Below the pieces are notes generated by a model, which made no database searches, was not told where the DNA came from, and worked only from the letters and a program-made list of their open reading frames with translations. 64,000 nucleotides of DNA from Methanobrevibacter woesei. Its GTDB lineage: Archaea > Methanobacteriota > Methanobacteria > Methanobacteriales > Methanobacteriaceae. Positions 34,485 to 41,675 of this stretch are shown in pieces (the first letter of the stretch is position 1; the number at the start of each line of letters is the position of its first letter). A program made the position numbers and the translations under genes. Location: NCBI RefSeq assembly GCF_003111605.1, contig NZ_MZGU01000004.1:310001-374000 (forward strand), given 5' to 3'.

Positions 34485-34801
34485 TTTTTTTCACTATTTT
34501 TTTTCAGGCTTTGTTAATAATTGTTATAAAATTCTTTTAGTTTATTTAAGTTACTTTAATAAAAATTATATTTTTGTTCAATTTTAAATTGACATGTTTG
34601 TTGTAACATTTACTTTTTTATTTTAATTTTGTATTGTTTTAGAATATTTCTATAATAATAAAAGACAATATTTATATAGTTCGCATTATATAATACTATA
34701 TATAAAAGTAAAAAAAAATATTCTATGAATGATAAGAAGACTTTAAATGAAAAATGAATAATGGAGAAAAATTTTATTTTTTTAAAATGAGGTAAACAAT
34801 A
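34485..34801 (+). promoter_or_regulatory. Intergenic region and promoter of a 47-aa membrane peptide
   Basis: This 317-bp gap starts with T-rich terminator-like tracts. TCAATTT-T-AAATTGA at 34578-34592 is an A/T palindrome of unknown meaning. ATTTATATAGTTCG (34671) and TATATAAAAG (34700) are candidate TATA boxes. A 10-codon mini-frame begins near 34724. GAGGT lies 8 nt before the ATG of the small membrane peptide. Confidence 0.4.
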
Positions 34802-34945
34802 ATGAAATCATATACAACTAATGGATATATAGAGAATTTAAGAGACTATGTTAAAGAACACAAAAAATACTTCATTGAAGCATCTATTTTTATATTGACT
34901 TGTGTCTTTTTAGGTGGTTTTGCTTATATCTTTAGTTTAATTTAA
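34802..34945 (+). CDS. Small single-span membrane peptide (47 aa)
   Basis: The frame encodes MKSYTTNGYIENLRDYVKEH, a basic KKY junction and one hydrophobic span (FIEASIFILTCVFLGGFAYI) up to the end. A GAGGT ribosome binding site at good spacing and TATA boxes upstream support expression. The arrangement N-in helix plus tail anchor suggests a small regulatory or accessory membrane subunit. I do not recognise it. Confidence 0.55.
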   Translation: MKSYTTNGYIENLRDYVKEHKKYFIEASIFILTCVFLGGFAYIFSLI

Positions 34946-34972
34946 TCAATTGGATTTAGAATATTTCTCAAT

Positions 34973-35716
34973 TTAATATAATTGAGTATATTCTAATAGA
35001 TAATCCATATACTTTTTATCTAAAATTTTTAATGCTGAAATATTTTGAGGATTTGTATTTGATCTTTCTTCAACTAAATTTCTAAGAGACTTATTTTTCA
35101 TATGTGTTTGAATTTCTTTTATAACAAATTTTAATGTGTTTAAATTATATTTTTCCAATTCTTCTCTACTTATGTCCTCATAAATAGGGTAAGTATCAAG
35201 TTCATAAGTTTTTGTTGGTGTTAATAAAACATTTAAATAGCTATAATATTCACTTGAATTGGATAAAAAGCCATCAATTCCCATATATGATAGAAGTGGC
35301 ATGAAAGAAGGTTCAGCAAAAGTAAATATTAAATAGCTAGTAGGTTTTAATTCTTTTTTAAGAGTAACTATTAAATCAACAAGATCTCTTGGATGTAAGA
35401 GCAAGTCATCAGAATTTGCAATTAAAAAACCATTATATCCAAGTTCTTCTAATCTTTTTCCACATTCTACTCTTAAATCAATATATTTGGAACCTTGTAT
35501 TGTTGCAATATTACATGAATCTTTGTATTCTTCTGCTTTTTTAAGGGTAAGCTCAACATTCCATTTAGCTATCTCATAGTCAACATTATAGGCAGATCCT
35601 TCACTTGGAGCTACTTTAAGTGATTTTTCATGAAATATGCAGGGTGTTTGTATATCTTCAAGTTTTCCAATTCTTCCAGGGCCATCATGTGATTTAATTT
35701 CGAATTTGCTATTCAT
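34973..35716 (-). CDS. TGT/ArcS-like protein, half-length
   Basis: The 247-residue protein starts FEIKSHDGPGRIGKLEDIQT and continues TPCIF, a pattern of the tRNA-guanine transglycosylase superfamily, most like the N-terminal part of archaeosine synthase ArcS. Full archaeal TGT and ArcS proteins are far longer; here the PUA and zinc regions are absent and the barrel is shortened. It may be one half of a split ArcS or a non-catalytic relative acting in tRNA position 15 archaeosine synthesis. The gene diverges from hdrC. Function is inferred from similarity only. Confidence 0.62.
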   Translation of the reverse strand: MNSKFEIKSHDGPGRIGKLEDIQTPCIFHEKSLKVAPSEGSAYNVDYEIAKWNVELTLKKAEEYKDSCNIATIQGSKYIDLRVECGKRLEELGYNGFLIANSDDLLLHPRDLVDLIVTLKKELKPTSYLIFTFAEPSFMPLLSYMGIDGFLSNSSEYYSYLNVLLTPTKTYELDTYPIYEDISREELEKYNLNTLKFVIKEIQTHMKNKSLRNLVEERSNTNPQNISALKILDKKYMDYLLEYTQLY

Positions 35717-35790
35717 TTATATACTCTCATTTATTTTATTATCAATTACTTATTATGTTAATTCTTTTTATTTTAAATTTATCAAAATAC

Positions 35791-35841
35791 TGTAACCTTT
35801 TAGGTTACACAAGTGAAAATTTTAGTAACCTTTATATATGC
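35791..35841 (+). promoter_or_regulatory. hdrC promoter with GTAACC inverted repeat
   Basis: TGTAACC (35791-35797) and GGTTACA (35803-35809) form a 7-bp inverted repeat with a 5-bp spacer. A third copy, AGTAACC (35824-35830), directly abuts the TATA box TTTATATATGC (35831-35841), where the BRE should lie. The arrangement suggests a regulator that binds the repeat and competes with TFB. Transcription should start near 35857. Confidence 0.6.
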
Positions 35842-35862
35842 TTCTTTTCTTAATTATTATTA

Positions 35863-35878
35863 GGATTTGAGGAAATCC
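35863..35878 (+). promoter_or_regulatory. Hairpin with GAGG loop at the 5' end of the hdrC leader
   Basis: GGATTT and AAATCC form a perfect 6-bp stem whose tetraloop is GAGG, an anti-Shine-Dalgarno match. It lies at the expected 5' end of the mRNA, ahead of an out-of-frame ATG at 35885 and the hdrC start at 35913. Confidence 0.4.
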
Positions 35879-35912
35879 GATCCTATGATTATCCAAAAAT
35901 GGTGTGTTTTCA

Positions 35913-36878
35913 ATGTCTATTTTAAAACGTCTTAAAGAGATATTAACAGGCAAAAATTCTGAAAAAGAATCAAACGTGGAAGAAAAAGTACGCGTTAATG
36001 TTAAATCTTCAGAAAATGAGGATGATGTTTCTGAAACCAAAACTTCTGAATCTATTTCAAAAATGAACAAAGAAAAAGCACCTGAAACTAAAAAAGACAT
36101 ATCATTAAAAGATGATGGATCTTCTAAATCTATTTCTAAAACAACTTCTGATAATGAAGAAGAGGTTGAATCTGAGCTTAAAGAAGTAGAAAATATGGAA
36201 AATTCAGATGAATCTGAAAAGTCTACAATCGAGTCAGCAGAACCTGAATCTGTTGAGTCTGAAGAAATTGAGAAAGAAGCTGAAAACAACGATTCAAAAA
36301 ATAATAAAAAGAGAGATAATATGACTTTATTAAATGATACAGAATTGTTAAACGATTCAAACATCGACAAAGATTTCACAGCTGAATTTATTGATGCTGG
36401 TCTTGAAACTGTAAAACATTGTTTCCAATGTGGTACTTGTGGTGGAACTTGTCCTTCAGGAAGGAGAACTCCATATAAAGTAAGACAAATCGTAAGAAAA
36501 TGTTTACTTGGATTAAAAGATGAAGTAATCTCCGATGATGCTTTATGGATGTGTACTACCTGTTACACTTGCCAAGAAAGATGTCCTAGAAGTGTAGCTA
36601 TCGTAGGTATCATTAAAAAAGCAAGAAACATTGCAGCTCATGCTGGTTACATGGCTAAAGCTCACAAAATGACTGGTGTATTTGTAATGAACACTGGACA
36701 TGGTGTACCTATTAACGATGCAACTAAAGCTTTAAGAAAACAAATTGGTCTTGCTGAAGTACCACCAACTACTCACTCATTCCCAGAAGCTTTAAAAGAA
36801 GTACAAACTATTTGTAAAGCATGTGAATTTGATGAATTAATCGGTTACGATGAAGCAACCGGCGGATTAAAAGAATAA
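35913..36878 (+). CDS. hdrC: CoB-CoM heterodisulfide reductase subunit C with long acidic N-terminal extension
   Basis: HdrC is the iron-sulfur subunit of soluble HdrABC, which reduces CoM-S-S-CoB at the end of methanogenesis. The conserved part starts MTLLNDTELLN at 36321 and is 185 residues long, as in Methanothermobacter; it has CFQCGTCGGTCPSGRR and CTTCYTCQERCPR for two 4Fe-4S clusters. Before it, in frame, lie 136 residues rich in Ser, Glu and Lys, predicted disordered. An in-frame ATG at 35913 has GGTG 8 nt upstream. The sequence AGAGAGATAAT before 36321 resembles the AGGAGATAATA site of hdrB, so internal initiation at 36321 is also possible. Confidence 0.88.
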   Translation: MSILKRLKEILTGKNSEKESNVEEKVRVNVKSSENEDDVSETKTSESISKMNKEKAPETKKDISLKDDGSSKSISKTTSDNEEEVESELKEVENMENSDESEKSTIESAEPESVESEEIEKEAENNDSKNNKKRDNMTLLNDTELLNDSNIDKDFTAEFIDAGLETVKHCFQCGTCGGTCPSGRRTPYKVRQIVRKCLLGLKDEVISDDALWMCTTCYTCQERCPRSVAIVGIIKKARNIAAHAGYMAKAHKMTGVFVMNTGHGVPINDATKALRKQIGLAEVPPTTHSFPEALKEVQTICKACEFDELIGYDEATGGLKE

Positions 36879-36900
36879 ATAAATTTTAGGAGATAATAAC

Positions 36901-37794
36901 ATGGAGATTGCATATTTCTTAGGTTGTATTATGAACAACCGTTACCCGGGTATTGAAAAAGCAACAAGAATTTTATTTGACGCATTAGATATTGAATTAA
37001 AAGACATGGAAGGAGCATCCTGTTGTCCAGCTCCTGGTGTATTTGGTTCTTTTGATGAAAAAACATGGGCATCTATTGCAGCACGTAACTTAACCATTGC
37101 AGAAGAAATGGGTGCTGACATTATGACTGAATGTAATGGATGTTTCGGTTCATTATTTGAAGCTAACCACATGTTAAAAGAAGATGAAGAAAAAAGAGCA
37201 GAAATTAACGAAGTTTTATCTGAAGTAGGAAGAGAATACAAAGGTACTATTAACGTAAAACACTTTGCTCAAATCTTAAGAGACGATGTTGGATACGAAA
37301 AATTAGCTTCTCTTATTGAAAAACCTTTAGACTTAAATGTTGCTGTTCACTATGGTTGTCACTTCTTAAAACCAACCGATGAAATTGGTATTGAAGAATC
37401 CGCTGAAAACCCATCTATTTTAGATGATCTCGTTGAAATCACCGGTGCAAAATCTATTCCTTACGAAGAAAAAATGATGTGCTGTGGTGCTGGTGGAGGA
37501 TTAAGATCCAGAGATTTAGATGTAACTTTAAGTTTCACTAAAGAAAAATTAGACAACATGGAAGCTGCTGGCGTTGACGCAATTGTAAACGTATGTCCTT
37601 TCTGCCACTTACAATTTGATCAAGGTCAAAAAGAAGTTAACGAAAAATACGGAACTAACTATAGCATCCCTGTATTCCACTTAGCTCAATTATACGGTCT
37701 TGCTATGGGATTAGATGCTGATGAGTTAACTTTAGGTGCTCAAGTTATTGATGCACAACCAGCTCTTGCAAAAGCTTTAGCTCAATATCAATAA
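36901..37794 (+). CDS. hdrB: CoB-CoM heterodisulfide reductase subunit B
   Basis: HdrB holds the two noncubane 4Fe-4S clusters where the heterodisulfide is cleaved. The 297-residue protein has both CCG domains: SCCPAPGVFGSFDEK with an upstream YFLGCIMNNRYPG, and CCGAGGGLRSRDLD followed by VNVCPFCHLQFD. AGGAGATAATAAC is a strong ribosome binding site. Codon choice (AAC, TAC, GAC, ATC) is that of a highly expressed gene. It is 22 nt after hdrC; hdrA is not in this window. Confidence 0.96.
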   Translation: MEIAYFLGCIMNNRYPGIEKATRILFDALDIELKDMEGASCCPAPGVFGSFDEKTWASIAARNLTIAEEMGADIMTECNGCFGSLFEANHMLKEDEEKRAEINEVLSEVGREYKGTINVKHFAQILRDDVGYEKLASLIEKPLDLNVAVHYGCHFLKPTDEIGIEESAENPSILDDLVEITGAKSIPYEEKMMCCGAGGGLRSRDLDVTLSFTKEKLDNMEAAGVDAIVNVCPFCHLQFDQGQKEVNEKYGTNYSIPVFHLAQLYGLAMGLDADELTLGAQVIDAQPALAKALAQYQ

Positions 37795-37862
37795 GTTTTT
37801 AGCTTATTTCGAAATCTAAATATTGATTAGGTATTGCTTTCCTTTTCAATTTCTTTAGGGCA

Positions 37863-37934
37863 GTTAGTACATAGATAATTAAGGAATTTATAGGATTGGG
37901 GCCTCTTTTATCTATGTACAACCAACTTAATTAT
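37863..37934 (+). ncRNA. Folded RNA element downstream of hdrB with two overlapping stems
   Basis: GTACATAGATAA (37867-37878) is perfectly complementary to TTATCTATGTAC (37908-37919), and GTT/AAC (37863-37865, 37920-37922) extends the stem past one bulged A. The loop is about 29 nt and holds GGGGCC. ATAATTAAG (37875-37883) is in turn perfectly complementary to CTTAATTAT (37926-37934). The second stem crosses the first, so they form either a pseudoknot or two exclusive folds. A hairpin terminator follows. It may be a 3'UTR element or a small RNA released from the hdr transcript. Confidence 0.5.
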
Positions 37935-37944
37935 TCATTAAACC

Positions 37945-37979
37945 AAAAGAGAGTGTACTTTCTAGTGCCTCTCTTTTTT
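37945..37979 (+). terminator. Strong hairpin terminator of the hdrCB transcript
   Basis: AAAAGAGAG (37945-37953) pairs with CTCTCTTTT (37969-37977), and inside it GTACT pairs with AGTGC around a TTCT loop, with one bulged T. It ends in a T run. Confidence 0.75.
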
Positions 37980-38008
37980 ATTTCAATGTTTTTTTAGTTT
38001 CAATATAT

Positions 38009-38036
38009 ACGAATTATTCGTAATTAAGTTTATATA
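38009..38036 (+). promoter_or_regulatory. Palindrome and TATA box before the DUF749 gene
   Basis: ACGAAT-T-ATTCGT (38009-38021) is a perfect 13-bp palindrome lying 8 bp upstream of TTTATATA (38029-38036). The position suits a regulator that acts on TFB/TBP recruitment for the following operon. Confidence 0.5.
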
Positions 38037-38096
38037 TTATAAGTATTATAAATTAGATTGGATATTAATATTATAAAATTATGTTAGGTGAAAGTT

Positions 38097-38366
38097 ATGT
38101 TCGTAGCAACTTTAGATGGTATTTTCAAATATCAAGATTTGCCTGAAGAATATGGGCCTTATGTACAATTTAAAGCAACTATTGAAAAAAGAGATAAAAT
38201 CAATAATGATGATGAAATAGCTATTTTAAAAATTACTGGTACTGACAGTCACCATGTATTGTTCTTGGATTCTTATAATGACATTATGGAAATTCAAAAA
38301 GAATTAAAAGATGCAGATGCAAAAATCAATCACACTACTTTAAAAATCATAGGTGGCCATTTATGA
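38097..38366 (+). CDS. DUF749 family protein
   Basis: The 89-residue protein (FVATLDGIFKYQDLPEEYG at the start, then SHHVLFLDSYNDIMEIQKEL and INHTTLKIIGGHL) matches my memory of the archaeal DUF749 family. AGGTGA lies before the ATG at 38097 and overlaps an upstream GTG at 38088. Its stop overlaps the next start as ATGA. Function unknown. Confidence 0.75.
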   Translation: MFVATLDGIFKYQDLPEEYGPYVQFKATIEKRDKINNDDEIAILKITGTDSHHVLFLDSYNDIMEIQKELKDADAKINHTTLKIIGGHL

Positions 38367-38887
38367 ACTTGCCTTCTGAGCAAATTTGGTTAGTTCTTGT
38401 TAAATTGCTCACTGATTTAAAAAAGAAAAATCACGAAATTCCTCATGAATTTAATTCTGATTTAGCTTTAGCAAGGTCTTCAATTAATACTTATAAAAGG
38501 GATCCAACCCATCCAGAGATGATTAATGCATTAGCTAATGCTGACATGACTCTTAACAGGATTCAAGAATCTTTAATTACAATGGCTGAAGAAGAAGGGG
38601 AAGAATATCTTGATAAATGGCTTGATTACCTAAAAAGAGCTACTAAAGGTGAAACAGTATTTGAAATGCCTCAATCAAGATCTAAATTCTTAATTAACAC
38701 TCCTCCCGGAATGTCCAGTGGTAGAATTACCTTAAAAAATCCTTTAGCAGAAGAAAGAGTCAATGAAATAGCTGAGTGGAACGGCCTTATTATTGAATTT
38801 GATGATGATTGTACTGTTGCACTTTATGGAGATAAAGATAAAGTTCAGCATGGTTTGAAAGAGATGGGTCCTTTCTTTTCAGAATGA
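38363..38887 (+). CDS. DUF2096 family protein
   Basis: The 174-residue protein begins with a helical part (LPSEQIWLVLVKLLTDLKKK) and has a second half with NTPPGMSSGRITLKNPLAEE. It matches archaeal DUF2096 by memory. Four-base overlap with the DUF749 gene shows translational coupling, and a phosphoesterase gene follows 27 nt later. Function unknown. Confidence 0.75.
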   Translation: MNLPSEQIWLVLVKLLTDLKKKNHEIPHEFNSDLALARSSINTYKRDPTHPEMINALANADMTLNRIQESLITMAEEEGEEYLDKWLDYLKRATKGETVFEMPQSRSKFLINTPPGMSSGRITLKNPLAEERVNEIAEWNGLIIEFDDDCTVALYGDKDKVQHGLKEMGPFFSE

Positions 38888-38914
38888 AATTAAAAAGTAA
38901 TTATGGTGTTAAAG

Positions 38915-39604
38915 ATGAAATTTTTAGCAATTAGTGATATTCACGGCGAAGAAAATGAGAATTTATATAGGTATGTTAAAGAAAATGATATTGATTTAGT
39001 TCTTGTTGCAGGAGATATTACTGATTTCGGTCCTTTAGAGTTTGTTGGTCAATTTATGGATAATCTTTTTGACTGTGATTGTGATGTAGTAGCTATTCCT
39101 GGAAACTGTGACCCTTCAGGTATTTGTAATTCCATCACTGAAAGTGGAGCATTATGCTTACACAATAATATTATAGCATATGGGGATGCAGTTATTTTTG
39201 GTTATGGAGGTTCTAATCCAACTCCTTTTGATACTCCTGGTGAAATTCAAGATAATAAGATTTATGGGGATGTATATGAGTTACTAGCTGAATATGATTA
39301 TTTAGCTAATGATAAAGTTCCTAAAGTTAGAATTTTACTTACTCATGCTCCTCCTTTCAATACTGATGCTGATTTAACTGATGGTGGAGATCATGTTGGA
39401 AGTCAGGGTATTCAAAAATCTATTCATGAATTTAAACCAGAAATTAGTATTTGTGGTCATATCCATGAGGCAAAATCCATTAGTAAATTAGGAGATAACA
39501 CTATTGTTGCAAATCCAGGTATGCTTAAAGATAATGGGGCTATCTTAATTAATATTGAAAATGGAAAAAATTATTCTGTTGATATTATTGATTTATCCTC
39601 ATAA
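38915..39604 (+). CDS. Metallophosphoesterase (calcineurin-like, YfcE-like)
   Basis: The 229-residue protein contains the dinuclear-metal motifs ISDIHGEE (DxH), AGDITDFG (GDxxD-type), PGNCDPSG (GNCD) and LLTHAPPFN with ICGHIHEAK (GHxH). It hydrolyses phosphodiesters or monoesters; the substrate is unknown. I use the ATG at 38915 (MKFLAISDIHG) because GGTG lies 6 nt upstream; an ATG four codons earlier contains that site. Confidence 0.88.
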   Translation: MKFLAISDIHGEENENLYRYVKENDIDLVLVAGDITDFGPLEFVGQFMDNLFDCDCDVVAIPGNCDPSGICNSITESGALCLHNNIIAYGDAVIFGYGGSNPTPFDTPGEIQDNKIYGDVYELLAEYDYLANDKVPKVRILLTHAPPFNTDADLTDGGDHVGSQGIQKSIHEFKPEISICGHIHEAKSISKLGDNTIVANPGMLKDNGAILINIENGKNYSVDIIDLSS

Positions 39605-39805
39605 CTCTCTTTTTCTTTTTTTGTAAGTTGTTTTAAGTAATAGCTATTTTTCTAGATATTTTTTCAGTGTTTAACTTGTTTTAATCTGTTTTGTATTAAG
39701 TTATTTTTTTATTACTGTAAAACTTAAATAACAAATTTTATTTAACAGAAATTTAAAAGTATCTATCATAGGTATTAATATATAAATGTAATCTGAGTGA
39801 TTCCT

Positions 39806-40699
39806 ATGATTATGGTTAAAGGTAAAGTGGATGGTAAAGAATATCAGGAGCCTTTTTCTAAAGGTATCTTGGCACGTTCATTAACTACTGCGGATATGGG
39901 TTCTAAAAAAGCTTATGAAGCAGCCACTGAAATTGAATTAAAATTAATTGAAAATAACATTAATGTGATATCAATTACAGAATTATCAGAATTTGTTGCT
40001 GATTATTTACGTAATGAAGACCCAGCTATTGCAGAAAAATATCTTAAATGGAGAACACTTAGAAAAGCTAATGGTCCTCTAATTATTTTAATTGGCGGGG
40101 CTTCTGGAGTTGGAACTTCTTCTATGGCTTTTGAATTAGCTAACCGTTTAGGTTTAAAGAATTTAATAAGTACAGATATGATTAGGGAAGTTATGCGTAA
40201 AATTGTTTCTAAAGATTTAAGTCCAGTTATTCATAAATCCAGTTTTAATGCTTATGAAAGTATTAGGATACCTAAGTTAGCATCAAATCCAGTTGTTGAA
40301 GGGTTTAGAAATCAAGTTGAAGTTGTAAGTGTTGGTGTAGAAGCAATTATTGAAAGATCTATCAAAGAAGGAATTAGTACTATTATTGAAGGAGTCCATA
40401 TTGTTCCTGGTTTTATTAATGAAGAGTTAATTGAGAAATATAATATTGTTGTTTTTACATTAACAATATCTGATCCTGAAATACATAAAAGCAGGTTTTA
40501 TTCAAGATGTAGGCAGCCATGGGTTAAAAGATCTCTTCAATCTTATTTAGATAACTTTAATTCAATTAGAGAAACCCAAGATTTTATAGTTAACCAAGCA
40601 AAATTATCAGATTCTTATATCATTGATAATGTAGATGTTACAACTACAATTGATATGATGATGAATGATATTATTGACAAATATGGTGGGATAAAATGA
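39806..40699 (+). CDS. 2-phosphoglycerate kinase
   Basis: This enzyme phosphorylates 2-phosphoglycerate to 2,3-diphosphoglycerate, precursor of the cyclic compound stored by Methanobacteriales. The protein has an N-terminal ATP-cone-like region (SKGILARSLTTADMGSKKAY), a P-loop GGASGVGTSSMAFELA, and STDMIREVMRKIVS. The ATG at 39806 follows GAGTGATTCCT; an ATG two codons later is possible. The CBS gene overlaps its stop by 4 nt. Confidence 0.88.
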   Translation: MIMVKGKVDGKEYQEPFSKGILARSLTTADMGSKKAYEAATEIELKLIENNINVISITELSEFVADYLRNEDPAIAEKYLKWRTLRKANGPLIILIGGASGVGTSSMAFELANRLGLKNLISTDMIREVMRKIVSKDLSPVIHKSSFNAYESIRIPKLASNPVVEGFRNQVEVVSVGVEAIIERSIKEGISTIIEGVHIVPGFINEELIEKYNIVVFTLTISDPEIHKSRFYSRCRQPWVKRSLQSYLDNFNSIRETQDFIVNQAKLSDSYIIDNVDVTTTIDMMMNDIIDKYGGIK

Positions 40700-41091
40700 T
40701 GTTAGATAAAAAAGTAAAGGAGATTATGACTACAGATTTGATTACCATTACTCCAGACATTGATGTAGTTTATGCATTTGAAAAATTAATGGAACATAAA
40801 ATTAGTGCAATGCCTGTAGTTTCTGATGGTAAAATGGTTGGAATTATAACTGCTACAGATTTGGGCCATAATTTAATTTTAGATAAGTATGAGTTAGGTA
40901 CTCAAGTTGAAGAAATCATGGTGAAAGATGTTGTTTCTGTTTCTCCTGAGGATACAATAGCTTCTGTTGTTGAAACTATGAATACTAGTGTTCAAGGATC
41001 AGGAATTCTTAATCAGTTACCAGTTATTGATGATAATGGCAATTTAGTAGGCATTATATCTGATGGAGATATTATTAAGGTTATTTCTTAA
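40696..41091 (+). CDS. CBS-domain pair protein
   Basis: The 131-residue protein consists of two CBS domains (VKEIMTTDLITITPDIDVVY and VEEIMVKDVVSVSPEDTIAS), which bind adenosine nucleotides or SAM and act as sensors. ATGA overlap with the 2-phosphoglycerate kinase gene suggests it senses energy state for that enzyme, an inference from coupling. Confidence 0.9.
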   Translation: MMLDKKVKEIMTTDLITITPDIDVVYAFEKLMEHKISAMPVVSDGKMVGIITATDLGHNLILDKYELGTQVEEIMVKDVVSVSPEDTIASVVETMNTSVQGSGILNQLPVIDDNGNLVGIISDGDIIKVIS

Positions 41092-41182
41092 TTTAACTTT
41101 TTTATTCTCTTTTTAATCAGACTTTTTTTTATTTTTTCATTTTTAAGGAATATTTTTTCTATTTTTTAGCTATTTTAAAAAG

Positions 41183-41212
41183 ATTTATATACTTATAATA
41201 TTAAATATAGTT
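41183..41212 (+). promoter_or_regulatory. SRP RNA promoter
   Basis: GATTTATATACTT at 41182-41194 is a good TATA box and places the start of transcription close to 41213, in agreement with the RNA 5' end deduced from pairing. Confidence 0.65.
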
Positions 41213-41505
41213 ATGGCTAGACTGGAGGGTTAGGGGTCCTCTGTAAGCACACACCCCCTTTGGTGCAGTTGAAGTCCAAGAGGCGGCTTTTTGAAGGGAT
41301 ATCAGCCTTTAAAACCAACATAGAAACTTCGTCCTACAGGATTATTGGTGAGTTGGGTTTTACTGTAGGGTAAAACTTATTTCTCTTTAATTTAGGAATG
41401 TGTCAGGCCCGGGAGGGAGCAGCTCTACTAATAACAACTAATGCTTGTAGATTAACGGGGTGGAGTTGTGTTTTTTAGATCACTTATATTCTGGATTTTA
41501 GTCCA
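41213..41505 (+). ncRNA. ffs: 7S signal recognition particle RNA
   Basis: The RNA scaffolds SRP19 and SRP54 for co-translational targeting of membrane and secreted proteins. The SRP54-binding domain is plain at 41402-41422 (GTCAGGCCCGGGAGGGAGCA). The 5' end GGCTAGA pairs with the 3' end TTTAGTCC (helix 1, one bulge), and CTGTAAGC near 41242 is the usual loop region. Size near 290 nt fits archaeal 7S RNA. The apical tetraloop reads GGGA where most archaea have GGAA; both are GNRA. Exact ends are uncertain by several bases. GTCCA-CTTT-TGGAC at 41501-41514 may form a 3' processing or terminator hairpin. Confidence 0.88.
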
Positions 41506-41578
41506 CTTTTGGACATGCCTTTTTCAATAAGTTTATATGTAAGTTTATACATATTATTTAGTATACTGTTTTTGTAAT

Positions 41579-41662
41579 GTCGGGATGGCCCAGCCTGGTA
41601 CGGCGTCGGACTGCTAATCCGATGATCTTACGATCACGCGGGTTCAAATCCCGTTCCCGGCG
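41579..41662 (+). tRNA. tRNA-Ser (anticodon GCT)
   Basis: Acceptor stem GTCGGGA pairs with TCCCGGC (one G-T pair), followed by discriminator G; CCA is not encoded. The anticodon loop CTGCTAA carries GCT at 41613-41615, which reads AGC/AGT serine codons. The long variable arm (GATGATC...GATCAC region) is the class II feature of tRNA-Ser, and the T arm CGGGTTCAAATCCCG is regular. No intron. TATA-like TTTATACATATTA lies about 35 nt upstream. Confidence 0.95.
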
Positions 41663-41675
41663 CTTTTATTATTTT

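Noticed and set aside
35822-36379. A 185-codon serine-rich open frame on the minus strand opposite the hdrC extension
   Set aside because: It is the mirror of Glu/Ser-rich codons on the plus strand, has no ribosome binding site, and covers the hdrC promoter and start.
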